From contig WNYE01000042.1 of NCBI GenBank assembly GCA_021396245.1, positions 296,511 to 360,510 of the forward strand: a stretch of 64,000 nucleotides of DNA, written 5' to 3'. A program made the position numbers and the translations under genes. This stretch comes from Sporothrix humicola (lineage: Eukaryota; Ascomycota; Sordariomycetes; Ophiostomatales; Ophiostomataceae). Within the stretch, counting starts at the first letter, position 1; each line of letters opens with the position of its first letter. A model generated the notes under the pieces. That model had not been told where the DNA came from. It made no database searches and saw only the letters and a program-made list of their open reading frames with translations. This document shows, in pieces, positions 31,820-43,522 of this stretch.

Positions 31820-34800
31820 ATGGCCGCCAACATGAACATGCAGCAGCAAATGGCTGGCATGCCGCTCCAGCAGCAGCAACAGCAGCGGAGGGGGAACGGT
31901 GTTCCCAATCACCTCATGGCCATTGTCTATCAACAGCTCGTGGCCAACACACCCGTCGTGACCGGATGGCGATCCGGAGTCCAGCTCACCGAGCGCATGG
32001 GCAAGACTGTGAATCTGTAAGTTGTCTTGGTATTTATCTGATTTTTTCGCCTTGTTTTTCTTCTTTTTCTTTTTTCTCTCTCTTTTGATCTTTGAGGTTT
32101 CTTTTGCCTCACTGTATTACCGTTGCACGTTTGCTTGCAACACCACAGCGGTGTACCTGGACGACTGGGATCTTTGTGATCGTTTGGTCGTACTGGACAT
32201 TTTCCTACTTTTTTTTGGGCGAGGTTCCTGGTGATCCCCGCTTGTTGTCAGGGCCTTGTGCAAAAAGCATGGGGCACTCCACCTATTTTTCTCACACTCA
32301 CATACCCTTTTATTTGCTGGTGGCATCCTTTTCTTCTTTTCTTTGATTATTTTCATTTTTGCCCTTACCGCACGGCATGTTCTAACCTCAGATTCACTTC
32401 ACAGGGTCACAAATATCATTCTCGCGAATCCAGGTATCGACTGGCAAAAGGCCCTTCAGGCTGGTGTCGACTTTGAGCGAAAGGCTTTCCTCGAAATGCC
32501 AGATAGAGTGAGTTGTATCTCGCCGCTTTTCATCTTCTCCTCAGCAAGTCAGTCAACCAAGACACAAGATTACTGACATTATGACAAGGCAATGTACGAG
32601 AAGCAGATGACAACAAAGATCCAGGAACAGTTTGCCAAGCGCCAGTCCAACGAACAGAACCTTCGAAACGACATGAACAACCAGCAGCTTCAGCAACAAG
32701 CCATTTTTCAACAACAGCAAGCAGCACAGCAAGCGGCACAGCAACAACAAATACAACAGCAGCTCCTCATGAACCCACAATTTCGGGCCTTGGGCCAGAA
32801 CCAGCAAGGCTTCCAGCACCTGCAGCACCAGATGCAAGCGTCACCAATTCCCCAGCAGAATCCTCAACAGATGGGTGCAGCTGGCCTCATAGCCCAGAAT
32901 GGTGTCGGTATGCAAATGACCCCGAACCAGCAGCAGCAACAGCAGCAACAACGGAACATGCAGAACGCGAACCAAGTGCGACAAGGCGGCGCCGTAGACA
33001 TGTCGAAGCTGACCGAACAAGACCGCCAAAAGGTCCAGGAGTTTGCACAACGCCTCTACATGAGCGCTGACGAGAACACTAAGAGACAACTTCTCGCGAG
33101 CATGCAGAACCGCGTCAGCCAGCAGACTCTCGACAACCTGCAGCGCAACGGAAAGGACGTTCTCATGCACATGTTCCAATTGCAGGCACTCAGCGTCTTG
33201 ACACAAAAAGCCACCAACCTCCGGACCCAGCCAGGCATGACCAACCCGAATATGCCAGGCGGCCAGAACCCTATGCAGCAGCTTCAGCAACAGACGCTCC
33301 AGCAACAACAACAACAGCAACAGCAAAATGCCATGGCTGCAGGTGTCATGAACGCCAACATGATGGGTGTCAGTGGTCCTGCTCAAGGCGGGGGCCTGGT
33401 GGCTGGCGCGGCTGCCCCTGGTGGACAGGTGAACGCACAGTACCCGTTCGGTGCCAACATGGAGAGCATCATGAACGAGCACAAGGCCGCACTTCTTGCC
33501 CAAGAGGCCGGCCAAGTTGTCGTTCCCGCAAGCACACAGGCTGGCCGCAATGCTACACCCCAACCTCCGATGGCTGGTGCTCCAGGCCCGAACAATGCTG
33601 GTGGTATGGCGGGTAACCAAGGGCGTCCTAATACCCAACAAGGTCCTGGTCAGGCTCAACGTGTCGGTCCTCAGATGCAGCAAGGTTTCAACATGCAACA
33701 GATGGGTCTGGATCCTTCTGGCCCCGTCAGCTTGCAGAACCAGCAGCAACGGGGCCAACAGGGCGCGAAGCAAATGCAAGGACAGGCCGCTGGTGTCATC
33801 GGCCAGAGCCCGGCGATGGGTAACATGGCTACACCCATGGCACGTCAGGCCACGGCACAGGGCGATGCCACCCTTCAGCAGCAGCAGCAGCAAATGGTTC
33901 AAGGTGGTCCACCATTTACTGGCCAGCTCAACCCTCGCTTTAACCAGATCCCTGCCAACCTCAACCCCAACTTCCAGAACATGATCAATTCCATGTCTGC
34001 TGAACAGAGAGAGAAGTTCTCGAGCCTCCCGCCAGAGAAGCTCAACGAATTCATGCAGAGATGGGCCGCACAGCAGCAGCAACGGATGATGGCAGCTAAG
34101 AACGCCGCAGCCGCTAGCCAAATGCAACAACAGCCCAGCCGTCAGGGCCAGATGGGCCCCGGACAGGTGAACCAGCCACAGCCGCCGCAGCAGGCGGTGC
34201 CACAACAGCAACAGCAGCCTGGCGCCCAGCCAAACCAGTTTGGCATGCCTCCCCAGCAGGTAACGGGCATGCCACCACAGAACATGGGCCAGCAGGGCCA
34301 GGGCCAACGCCAGATCCGTCCACAGCACCAGGCTATTATGGATAGCATGGATTTGCCGACGCAGGTGTCCAGCCAGTTCAGCCTTCCGCCCGAGGTCAAG
34401 AAGTGGCGCGATCTCAAGATTTGGATTGCGCAGAATAATCTGCCAGAGCCCGTGAAGGCACAGCTGTCTAACTTCCAGATGATGCAGTTCCGGCAACTTG
34501 TTGAGAAGAGAACGCAGCAGCAACAGCAACAACAACAGCAGGGTGGTCAACAACAGCGGCAAGTGCCTCCCGGTATGCAGCCTCCTAACGCTGCGGCTGC
34601 AGCAGGTCTCGCAAATGCTGGCGCGAATGCAAACAAACCGGTCGGTGCTGGTCCCAACATGCAGCAGATGGCCAGCGGGTTGCCGAACATCCCTCCAGCC
34701 ATGCTCATGATCACTGCGGCAGAGGTTGCACAACTTCGTGCTAGAGACCCGAAACTTGCCAACGCCTCGGAGGATATGGTTCGGAAAGTTGGCGCGCGTA

Positions 34801-37361
34801 TGAAGCATGATCAGATTATGAAGCATTACATGCAGCAGCAAGCCAAGGGAGTCCCATTAAATGTTCTTCAACAGGCTCAGGCGACCCAGCAGGCCCAGGC
34901 AGCCCAGCAGGCGCAACAGGCTCAACAGGCCCAGCAGCAACAGCCTGGTGTCGGCCAGCAGATGAATTTGCAGCAGCAGCAGCAACTTCTCCAGCAACAG
35001 CTCCAGAACCCACTTCAACAGCAGTCACAACAACAGCTGCAACTTCAGCAACAGCAGCTCCAGCAGCAACAACAGACGAAGCAGCAGCTTCAGCAGCAGC
35101 TGCAACAGCAACAACAGCTCCAGATGCAGCAGCAACAGCAGCAGCAGCAGCAACAGAACCTTATGCTCCAGCAGCAGGGTGGCCAGCTTGATAATCCGAA
35201 TGCCGCTGCCGCCGCGGCCGCCGCGGCTGTCACGCAGCCAATGGCGAACCCTGCGACGCAGCAGAAGACAGCCACGAGCGGCACTCCGTCTCAACCTCCG
35301 GCACCCAAGCAGACTTCGCCTGAGCAGCCTGCGCCGGCGCCGCCTGCCCCGACCACTGCGAAGACCAAGGCGCAGCAGAACCGCGCAGCTGCTGCCAGCC
35401 GGAAGCGTGCTGCTGCTGCCGCCGCGAACAACAATGCAGCTGACGATTCGTCGAGTACGACTGCTGCCGCCGCCCAACCGCAGCCAGCTCAAGCCCCTGC
35501 AGCGCAGCAGCAAGCCCAGCAACAGCAGGCGCAGCCACAGCGCCCGCCCAATATCACTCCAGAGCAGTTCGCCAAGCTCACACCCGAACAGCAGGAGATG
35601 GTTCGGCAGCGCCAGCAGGTGGTTTCTGCTCTGCAGCCCAACTCGGAGATGATGCAGCACCTGATGGCTATCAACAACGAAGTGCGGCAAGACATTCAGA
35701 AGGAGCAGTTCCCGGACATTCCCATGACCGCCGAGGAGAAGGATGAAGTGTGGAAGAAGATCAGTGAGACTCTCGAGCCGCTTTTCAAGGTCGGGCGCAC
35801 ACTCGGCCGCTTCTACATGGCAACCAATGACGAGGTCCGCACCCGCAAGTTCTTCCGAACGAGACAACGCCTTTCACAACAATTTGCCAACCCTGATACC
35901 CTCAACGGCCGTCGGGAGAACTTCTCAATTACTTTGGACGAAATCGAGTCTCACCGTAACCTGTTGATGGAAATGGCGAGAGAAACAATGAACTTTGTCA
36001 GGGCTCACGCAGCCAGCCAGGCTGGACAGGCCGGTGCGCAGGCGATGTCTGCCCAGGAATCCCAGCAGGGTCGGAACGCCGCTGCCACTGCCACAACCAC
36101 TGCCGCACAGGCTCAGTCGGCCACTGCCACGGCTACAGCCACTGCCGAGGAAACACCTCGTGCGCAAGGCAAGCACAAGCGGTCGAACAGCAAGGCGAAC
36201 CACCAGCCTCCTGCGGCACCTACCACGGCCCAACCCCCGTTCCCTCTTCACGCTGCATCCCCCCATGGCCAGCCTTCTTATATTGGCAAGCCGGCCGTGA
36301 CCCAGGAGAGTCTGCACTTGCCGGCGAAGCGCCGCAAGACGAACAACCAGGCGGCCGCGGCATCTCCCGTCACTGCACAGACGCCAGCTGCGACAACTCC
36401 TTCTACAAAGGCCAACTCTCCAGAGGTCAAGCGCCGCCAGGCATCGGAGGCGAAGGCTGCGGCCGCTGCCGCCCAACAGGCCAAATCGCTGTTCTATTGC
36501 ACCGAGAACGATTGCGATATGAAGTCCACTGGCTTCGTGACCGAGGAAGCTCGCCGTGCGCATATTGAGGAGGAACATATTAAACCCGCTGCAGACCCGT
36601 TCAAGTTTGTGAACGACGCTCTCACCGAGGCTCTTGGGCTGGACGCACAGGGCAAACCAAAGGTCACTGCCAACGGCGCCGCCGCGGGTGCAAATGCCTC
36701 TTCGATGGCCTCTACGGCCTCTAAGCAGGGTCTTACGCCAGCCACACCCATGTCTCGCGTGGCATCGATGAACCGCCAGGCAAGCGCAGGAAAGGCTGCA
36801 GCCGGCAAGGGTGCCGCGTCTGGCACGACACCCAAGCCTGCCGATGCCACTCTGCAAGGCTCAGCACCGAGCATTGATACAGATATGCTGCTGGCACCGG
36901 CCTCCCTCAGCGATCCCTGGGAGTTTGCCAACGTCGACCCGCAGGATCTGTCTGCGGCGTTTAGCTTTGCTGCTGACACGGCCGCCAATGGCGCGATTGC
37001 TGACTTCAGCGTATACCGCAACATGATCACGCCCAACGACACGCCGGAGTCCAGAACCGACAGCGGGTGGGCATCGGAGCCGACAAGCGACATTCTCGAG
37101 TCGACTAACCTGGATCTCAACATCGACATGTGGATCACGGGCGAGGACGGCACTATTGTTCCCTCCATGCTGGACGACATGCAAAAGTTCTCGATGCAGC
37201 CGATTGACGAGACCGACACGGCCGACCTGGCACAAATGTTCATGAACGACGTGCCCACTGGCTTTGGCGACGAGGAGACCGACATGGTGTCGATGTTTAC
37301 AAAGTCCACAAACGTTGAGCTGGACCCGTCTCTGTACTCGTTTGGCGGATCTTCAATGTGA
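31820..37361 (+). CDS. MED15: Mediator complex subunit 15 (Gal11/MED15), Gln-rich
   Basis: Three exons (31820-32016, 32405-32507, 32589-37361) give 1690 aa. Residues about 35-100, assembled across both introns, form the KIX-like activator-binding domain (VTGWRSGVQLTERMGKTVN, NIILANPGIDWQKALQAGVD, FERKAFLEMPDR). The rest is dominated by glutamine tracts, with Met/Pro/Gly- and Ala-rich stretches. More ordered islands include LPPEVKKWRDLKIWIAQNNL, LNEFMQRWAAQQQ, FPDIPMTAEEKDEVWKKIS and a conserved C-terminal part with a Cys/His motif near 1402. MED15 is a tail subunit of Mediator that receives signals from DNA-bound activators and passes them to RNA polymerase II in the nucleus. The start is the first ATG in frame; an ATG four codons later is also possible. 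The upstream region is exceptionally long. Confidence 0.92.
34965..35160 (+). repeat. CAG/CAA tract inside MED15
   Basis: A dense mixture of CAG and CAA codons, with Leu codons interspersed, coding for a long polyglutamine/Leu stretch. The two codons alternate, which reduces slippage while keeping glutamine, suggesting the protein property is maintained. Such tracts should vary in length between strains. Confidence 0.8.
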
Positions 37362-39174
37362 TTTGTCACAAGAAAAACGGCAAAGGTCTCATGTTGCTTT
37401 TGCTATTTTTTGCCTTTTGCTCTATTCTTTTCTTGCTTGCTTTTTTCTCTTGATCTCTTAATTTTTGTGTTCTTTTTGTGTTTGCGATTTGATTTTCCAC
37501 ATTGGCGAGCTGTCCACGACATGTCAACCAACTTGTGTTTTATGAAGGGGAAAAGTTTAACGAACTACTGGAGGGATATGGGAGCGTCGGCTTATATTTA
37601 TTTGGCTTCTTTCCTTTTCCTGGTCTGCATTTTTATTTCTGTGGTTATATCTGCGGTGCTCTTTCGTCTTATTCTCTTTATTCCCCGCCCACTACGGTGG
37701 CGTTTGAACATGCTTTTATTACTTTGATTATATCTTTTTGTTCACATTTTCACTTCGTCTGATACTGTTCGGGATGTATCTTATGCTGGTGCTTCTTGTT
37801 CTGTGTTCCCCTGTGTACTTTCTACCATTCATGCCCATTTTATGTCAACTTTGAGATTTCGTCTGGAAGTTTGGGATGGATTTGCAGCATGGGTTGTCTC
37901 TCGTGGGTTTGCACTGTTTAATAACGTGGTGCTTTGCACACATGATTACTCTTAGACGAGAAATGAAAAGCAGAATTGTTGTCCTTTGCCATTTCCTCGT
38001 GTCTTCTTGACGTTGCACTAGACACACTCTTTCTTTGAATAATCTAGTTTATTTATTTGACGAGGCTATACCACGCCTTTCTCGATAGTGTGTATCTTAC
38101 TTTCTCGTAAACTATGGCACGTAATTCTATTTCATCTCTCGATGCCAATAGAGGCAAGTCGCGTCAAAAGTCTGCCATTGCTTCATCCCAGGACTGTATT
38201 TATTATACAGAGTGAATTCTTCAGTAGCATATCCCCTGAGCTGCCAAACATAGCCCTTTCTTTGAGGCCTCTTAGCAGCTACGCGCGCGTTCACGACTTG
38301 GCCAGGCCCACCCCTCCCACTAATAGCCCAGGGGTCTCTTTAGGTTCGTGTTGTGGTGCTGTTTCCCCTCAAAGTCGCGTAGGTTTGTTTCCCTCCCCTG
38401 CCAAAAGCCCAAACAACTGAAATGGAGGGGGCGAATTGGGGTGTGTGGGACTTGCCGCCACACGTCTTCCAAAATGGCCCATGTCCACTGTAAAAGACGC
38501 GACGGGGGGGGCTAGCCAGGTGTTCGCAGGGCCCCTCTTCCAGTGGGCACTTTCCCCAAAATTAAATAGGCACAACTAACACGCGGGAAGTCGCGACTGC
38601 CCGCTCACCGCGCTATAGGCTGCTAGTTAGAGCGCTGTAGATTTTCCACAGCACGCCAGTGTGCTAAATGTGAGGGCGTCACAGGCGATGCGCCAGACCC
38701 AAACTGGGCCAAGAACGTGCAGGGAAACCCATACGGAGTATTGTGGAGAAAACAAAAACACGCCCGCAGAATCGCGACTAACATGTATTACTCTTGTCAC
38801 TTTTTATATACAACAGGCAAGAGGCGTCGTCTGTCGTGCCTGCCCTCCTTCTCTCTTCCTTCTTTCTCGTGCTCTTTCCTCTTTGTCTTTTCTGTCTCTA
38901 GATATTACCGTCAAGGCGAAACATTTCTGCCCTTCTTTCGTTTCTCGCCTCTTATTCTTTTTACATTCGTTTCTGCGCGGATCGACTTACACTGTCCGGC
39001 AACTCCAAAAGCGTGGCAGAACACGCTCCTTGTCAACATCCCCGCCTCTTTGCTCGTGCTCAGTTTGGGCTTCACAGCTGCAAAACGCGTCGGTGCTTTA
39101 CACACTCACATACTCTCAAGCCCTGACTTTTCTTTCTTTCTTATATACACTCCTTTATATTTCCAGCCTTTTCA
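37362..39174. other. Intergenic region: MED15 3' end and Whi5/Nrm1 promoter
   Basis: 37362 to about 38100 is T-rich and fits the MED15 3' untranslated region and terminator area. About 38830-39170 is pyrimidine-rich and forms the leader of the next gene. An ACGCGT box lies at 39085-39090. No protein-coding segment is recognised between. Confidence 0.55.
39085..39090. promoter_or_regulatory. MCB-like site ACGCGT upstream of Whi5/Nrm1 gene
   Basis: The palindrome ACGCGT is the MluI cell-cycle box bound by MBF-type (Swi6/Mbp1/Res) factors in yeasts. It lies 85 bp upstream of the start codon of a predicted G1/S repressor, a gene class that is itself an MBF target in budding and fission yeast. 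Further copies occur at 39195, 39655 and 39751. Confidence 0.5.
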
Positions 39175-40501
39175 ATGGCTTCTCCCGTGAAACGACGCGT
39201 CCTGGCGCCCCTTGACGCAAACACGAGCGTGTCCGCCTCCCCTCTGTCTGTCGCCAGCAAGACAGCAGCAGTTGAGAGCAAGCTTCCGCTCTCACCACCT
39301 AGCAGTGCCATTGCCAAAAAGCGTACCTTGCCAGAGACCTCTCTTGACAGCGAGACGGCCGACTCGACGACCCCTCTGAAGAAGATGTGCCTTGTCAACA
39401 ACGACGCTTCACCAACAAACTTGCCGCGTGACAACAGACAGCCGGAACAGCAGCAGCAGCAAAAGGAGATGCACGAGGCACCTGCATTGGCTTCTCCGGC
39501 AGTAATTTCTGCTGCCGCTGCCTCTCGGCCTTCGCTTTCCCCCGCCACATCCTCTGTCTTTGACCTCTCGACCATGGTCGACACATCTCAAGCCACCAAC
39601 ATCACCGAACCGGATCTCGAGGCACCCCGACCCTCCAATGTGACTGGCAGACTCACGCGTGAGCAGTCGAGACAGGTGCGTTGAAATTTTTATTTTATTT
39701 TCCAAGGATATCCCAGAAAGCGCGCTTTCATATATAGATATACACAAAGTACGCGTCAGAAACTAACACTTTTTTTTTCGATAACAGAGGGCCGAGATCC
39801 TTAAGCTTCGGCTTAGCCTGGCCCAATACAAGGTCCGGACCAACCAGGTGGATGTGCCACTGGAACGGCTACGGGTGGTTCCGGCCGCAACTCTTCAACG
39901 ACAGCAACAACAGCAGCAGCAGCCTTTGAGCCAGCTGTCCCGGCAATGGTCTGCAGGTGAATGGGTGCGTCAGCAGCAGGAACAGGGCCACGCAGGAGCA
40001 TCCTCTTCACAACCAAGACATCAACCGCCGCTGCCACAGCGTTGGGCTCTGTGGGGCCCTGCTTCGTCCAGCACAGGTGGCGCTCCTGCCAGCCGTGGCC
40101 GCGACCAGATTATTGGTGCCAGCCAGACCAGCAGCAGCAGCGACGAGGAAGACGACGAGGATGATGGTGATGTTATTGACTCACGGCCCCTACCGCAGCA
40201 GCCGCGCCACCAGCTGGACACCGTTGATGTCATTGAGGATAGCGACGTGTCCGCCCACGAAGAGGACGATGAAGACGACGAGGAATATGACGGTGACCTG
40301 CCACAGCTGCCCCAGATCCGTCGCCTCTCTCCCACAAAGAAGTCCACTTCCAGTGGCAACAGCAGGCACAATCTTTTGACCACGCCGCGGGGGAACCGTC
40401 TGCTGGTCGATGACGGCAACGGAAGCCATATAGACGGTCTGACAAGCAGCGCAATGCGCGGAAGTGCCGTCAATGGTCTCCTCAGCTTGGCGCGTAGTTA
40501 A
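39175..40501 (+). CDS. Whi5/Nrm1-type G1/S transcriptional repressor
   Basis: Two exons (39175-39675 and 39788-40501) give 404 aa. Exon 2 opens with the family's conserved GTB-type motif at about residues 168-197: LKLRLSLAQYKVRTNQVDVP followed by LERLRV. In yeasts this motif lets Whi5, Nrm1 and relatives dock on the Swi6-containing SBF or MBF factors and repress G1/S genes. The N-terminus and flanks have several Ser/Thr-Pro sites, some with a basic residue at +3 (SPVKRR at residues 3-8, TPLKK, SPTKK), fitting CDK control. The remainder is disordered, with Gln-rich and Asp/Glu-rich stretches. Filamentous ascomycetes usually have one such gene, so whether it acts as Whi5 or Nrm1 cannot be told here. 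Confidence 0.82.
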
Positions 40502-41481
40502 AAACGCACCCGCACACATTACACACAAACATACACGAGACAGCCGCCATGGCTGGCTTTGATTTATGCCCGCGTCTCTCCAATTATTTTGCCTTTTTTT
40601 TTTCTTTCTCATCTGTTATTATACTATGCTCTTTTGTCCATTTACACTGCGGATTGTAGCATCTTACATGGATTACGGCTGCATCATGGCGTTTAGGTTT
40701 TACTGTCGATTGTTTTTATGAGTTTTTGCACCAGTTGGCACTGGAAGTATGCCGTGCTATTTCTTAAAATAAAAATCTTAACAAATGCTAAATTTGGCTC
40801 ACGTCTCAATATAGGCCCAGTGAAGCTGGTTCCAATCTACATCAGAAAGGGAACTCATATTTCTTTGTTTTGTCCACAAGGCTGTGTATAAGTCGATTTG
40901 GTGCTGCTTCACGTCCAGGTCACGTGTATGTACAGAACACCTGCAAAAAGTATGCTTTTGGTCACGTGTGCTCATTTTGATGCTCTTCTCTTAGTTTGTC
41001 ATCTTTCAATAGTTGTGATGCTTTAGAGTACACACATTTACTTGTGCAGATTAATTGAGAAGAGAAAGTATAAATTAAATAGAACACCAAGGAGCAATCT
41101 CCGAGACAAGATGTATTGATCAAATCAACATTTATGCTTGTTGTACATTCTGTACCTGGCGAAAATACTGCCTAAATACACCGCCTTTACCTGTTCCTGA
41201 AAAGTGGGTCATCCATTAAAACGGGCCCCAAGAAGCGCGTCACGGCCCTTTTTACAGGCAGTTGCAAGTCGCGACCTGGGGGGGTGGCGCAAATTGATCC
41301 AGGTCCTGCCCAGCTGTTTTCTTTGCACTCCCCTAACACGTTGTGATTCTCACCTCCTCCTCTCCTCGTTTTGCATCCACGACCATCGACTTCGCGACAC
41401 CTTCTCCTCCCTCATCTTTTGTCGCATCCGATATACATCGACAATAATCTTTAGGTGTTTGCTGGGTTGCATTTTTTAAGG
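40502..41481. other. Intergenic region: Whi5/Nrm1 3' end and POB3 promoter
   Basis: The first 300 bases are T/A-rich and fit a 3' untranslated region. The POB3 side has two identical GGTCACGTGT sites (40918-40927 and 40960-40969) and a pyrimidine-rich leader near 41320-41440. No coding segment is seen. Confidence 0.5.
40918..40969. promoter_or_regulatory. Paired GGTCACGTGT sites upstream of POB3
   Basis: Two identical decamers 42 bp apart, each with a CACGTG core (40921-40926 and 40963-40968). GTCACGTG is the core recognised by fungal bHLH factors of the Cbf1 type. They lie about 510-560 bp upstream of the POB3 start codon. Functional role is inferred. Confidence 0.45.
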
Positions 41482-43522
41482 ATGACCGCAATGTGAGTCG
41501 GGCCCATTCTGTTTTTTTCTTGCCGGCTGGTTTGGCGCATCCAGCTCCAGCCCCCAGGACTTTTAGAAGCTCAATCCGAGCTCCCGGCGAGCTTTTATTC
41601 AACGATACGAGGCTAACAAACTCTTGTTTTCTTGCAGGGAGAGCTTCGACAACATTTACCTGGATCTTTCCAAGGAGAGCGGCAAGTGTCGATTCGCCGA
41701 GAACGGTCTTGGTTGGCGGCCGGCGAGCGGCGGCGACACGTTCACCCTGGACCAGAGCAACATCGCTGGTGCGCAATGGAGCAGAGCAGCTAAGGGCTAC
41801 GAAGTCAAGATTCACCAGCGGACGTCGAACATTGTGCAGCTGGACGGTTTCCAGCAGGAGGTGAGTGACGATGGATAGGCGCATGCGCTGGCTGCTGTAT
41901 TTGTTGAGATGAATGTGACTGACCCCGTGGGCCCACCGCTTCTAGGACTACGACCGCTTGGTCAAGATTTTCAAGAACTGGTACAGCCACAACCTCGAGA
42001 ACAAGGAGCACTCCGTCCGTGGCTGGAACTGGGGCAAGGCCGAATTCAGCAAGAGCGAGCTCATTTTCAACGTCCAGAACCGGCCGTCCTTCGAGATCCC
42101 CTACTCGGAGATTGCAAACACAAACCTGGCGGGCCGCAACGAGATCTCGGTTGACTTTTCGGTCAACGAAGACGCAAAGGCCAATGGCAATGGTGCTGGG
42201 AACGGAAACAAGCCCGTCAAGGGCCTCAAGGCGGCCGCCGGCAAGGATCAGCTTATGGAGATGCGCTTCTACATCCCGGGCACAACGACGACCAAGAAGG
42301 AGGCCGACGGCGAGGGCGATGCTGCCTCCAATGCCAGCGACGCCGAGGAGGAGAAGAACGCCGTGACTCTGTTCTACGAAAGTCTTATTGAGAAAGCCGA
42401 GATCGGCGAGTCTGCTGGTGACACCATTGCCACCTTCCTTGACATCTTGCACCTCACGCCGAGAGGTCGGTTTGATATCGACATGTACGACTCCTCGTTC
42501 CGTCTGCGCGGCAAGACGTACGACTACAAGATCCAGTACGAGGCCATCAAGAAGTTTATGGTGCTCCCCAAGCCAGACGAGATGCACGTTATGCTCTGCG
42601 TCGGCCTGGACCCCCCTCTGCGCCAGGGCCAGACCCGCTACCCATTTGTCGTCATGCAATTCAAGCGTGAAGATGAGGTGGCACTTGATCTCAACTTGTC
42701 CGAGGAGGATCTCGAGACCAAGTACAAGGACAGGCTTTTGAGCCACTACGAACAACCGCTTCACCAGGTCGTGACATATATTTTCAAGGGCCTGGCGAAC
42801 AAGAAGATTTCGGCCCCAGCTAAGGACTTTATAACGTATGTTCTTGTGTTGTTCTTGCGTTTGACCTCCCTTTTTTCCGCCGTTTACTTTTCATGTTTTT
42901 GTGCTAACAGGACTCAACGAATAGGCACAGGCAGCAGTATGGCATCAAGTGCTCTATCAAGGCCAGCGAGGGTTTCTTGTACTGCCTTGAGAAGGCATTC
43001 ATGTTCGTGCCGAAGCCGGCATCGTACATCTCTTACGACCAGACCCAGTCCATCACATTCTCACGTGTTGGCGGTGCTGTGTCGACTCTGTCGACGTTTG
43101 ACATCACGGTGCATATGAAGGCTGGTGGAGCCTCGTCGCAATTCAGCAACATTAATCGCGAAGATCTGAAAGCGCTCGAGGACTTCTTCAAGCTCAAGGG
43201 ACTGCGTGTTAAGAACGAGATCGACGAGGAGTCCAACATGATCGCGGCCGCTCTTCGCGACCAGGCCATGGACGACTCCGACGACGATGCTGGCGGCGGC
43301 AATGCCGACCGCGGCTCCGCCGACGAAGACGAAGAGAGTGTTGACGAGGACTTCCAAGCCGAATCGGAAAGCGATGTGGCCGAAGAATACGACTCCAACC
43401 ATGACAGCTCTGGCTCTGGAAGTGATGAGAGCGACGTTGATAACGACGACGACGACGAAGACATGGACGATGATGAGGAGGAGGAGGAAGAGGAGCGCCC
43501 AAAGAAGAAGAAGCGGACATAA
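41482..43522 (+). CDS. POB3: FACT complex subunit POB3 (SSRP1 family)
   Basis: Four exons (41482-41492, 41638-41860, 41946-42835, 42925-43522) give 573 aa. The first exon codes only M-T-A and part of the next Met, so the protein begins MTAMESFDNIYLDLSKESGK, as expected for the family. The N-terminal dimerisation domain is followed by the tandem PH-like middle domain (FEIPYSEIANTNLAGRNEI, DFITHRQQYGIKCSIKASEG) and an acidic tail of Asp/Glu from about residue 480, ending in basic PKKKKRT. There is no HMG box, as in other fungi, where Nhp6 supplies it. With Spt16 it forms FACT, which loosens and rebuilds nucleosomes during transcription and replication. For exon 4 the acceptor at 42923-42924 was chosen over one at 42909-42910 because it restores the conserved THRQQYGIKCSIK. 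Confidence 0.95.

Noticed and set aside
32841..34841. 666-codon minus-strand frame opposite MED15
   Set aside because: A Leu-rich product from reading CAG/CAA repeats backwards, with no motif or start context.
38581..38665. Possible tRNA-like hairpin in the MED15-Whi5/Nrm1 spacer
   Set aside because: A short stem (GCTGT/ACAGC) is visible but no A-box, no B-box (GGTTCRANNCC) and no acceptor stem could be fitted.
42906..42924. Alternative POB3 acceptor at 42909-42910
   Set aside because: It keeps the frame open for a while but gives TTQRIGTGSSM, breaking the conserved THRQQYGIKC segment that the acceptor at 42923-42924 restores.
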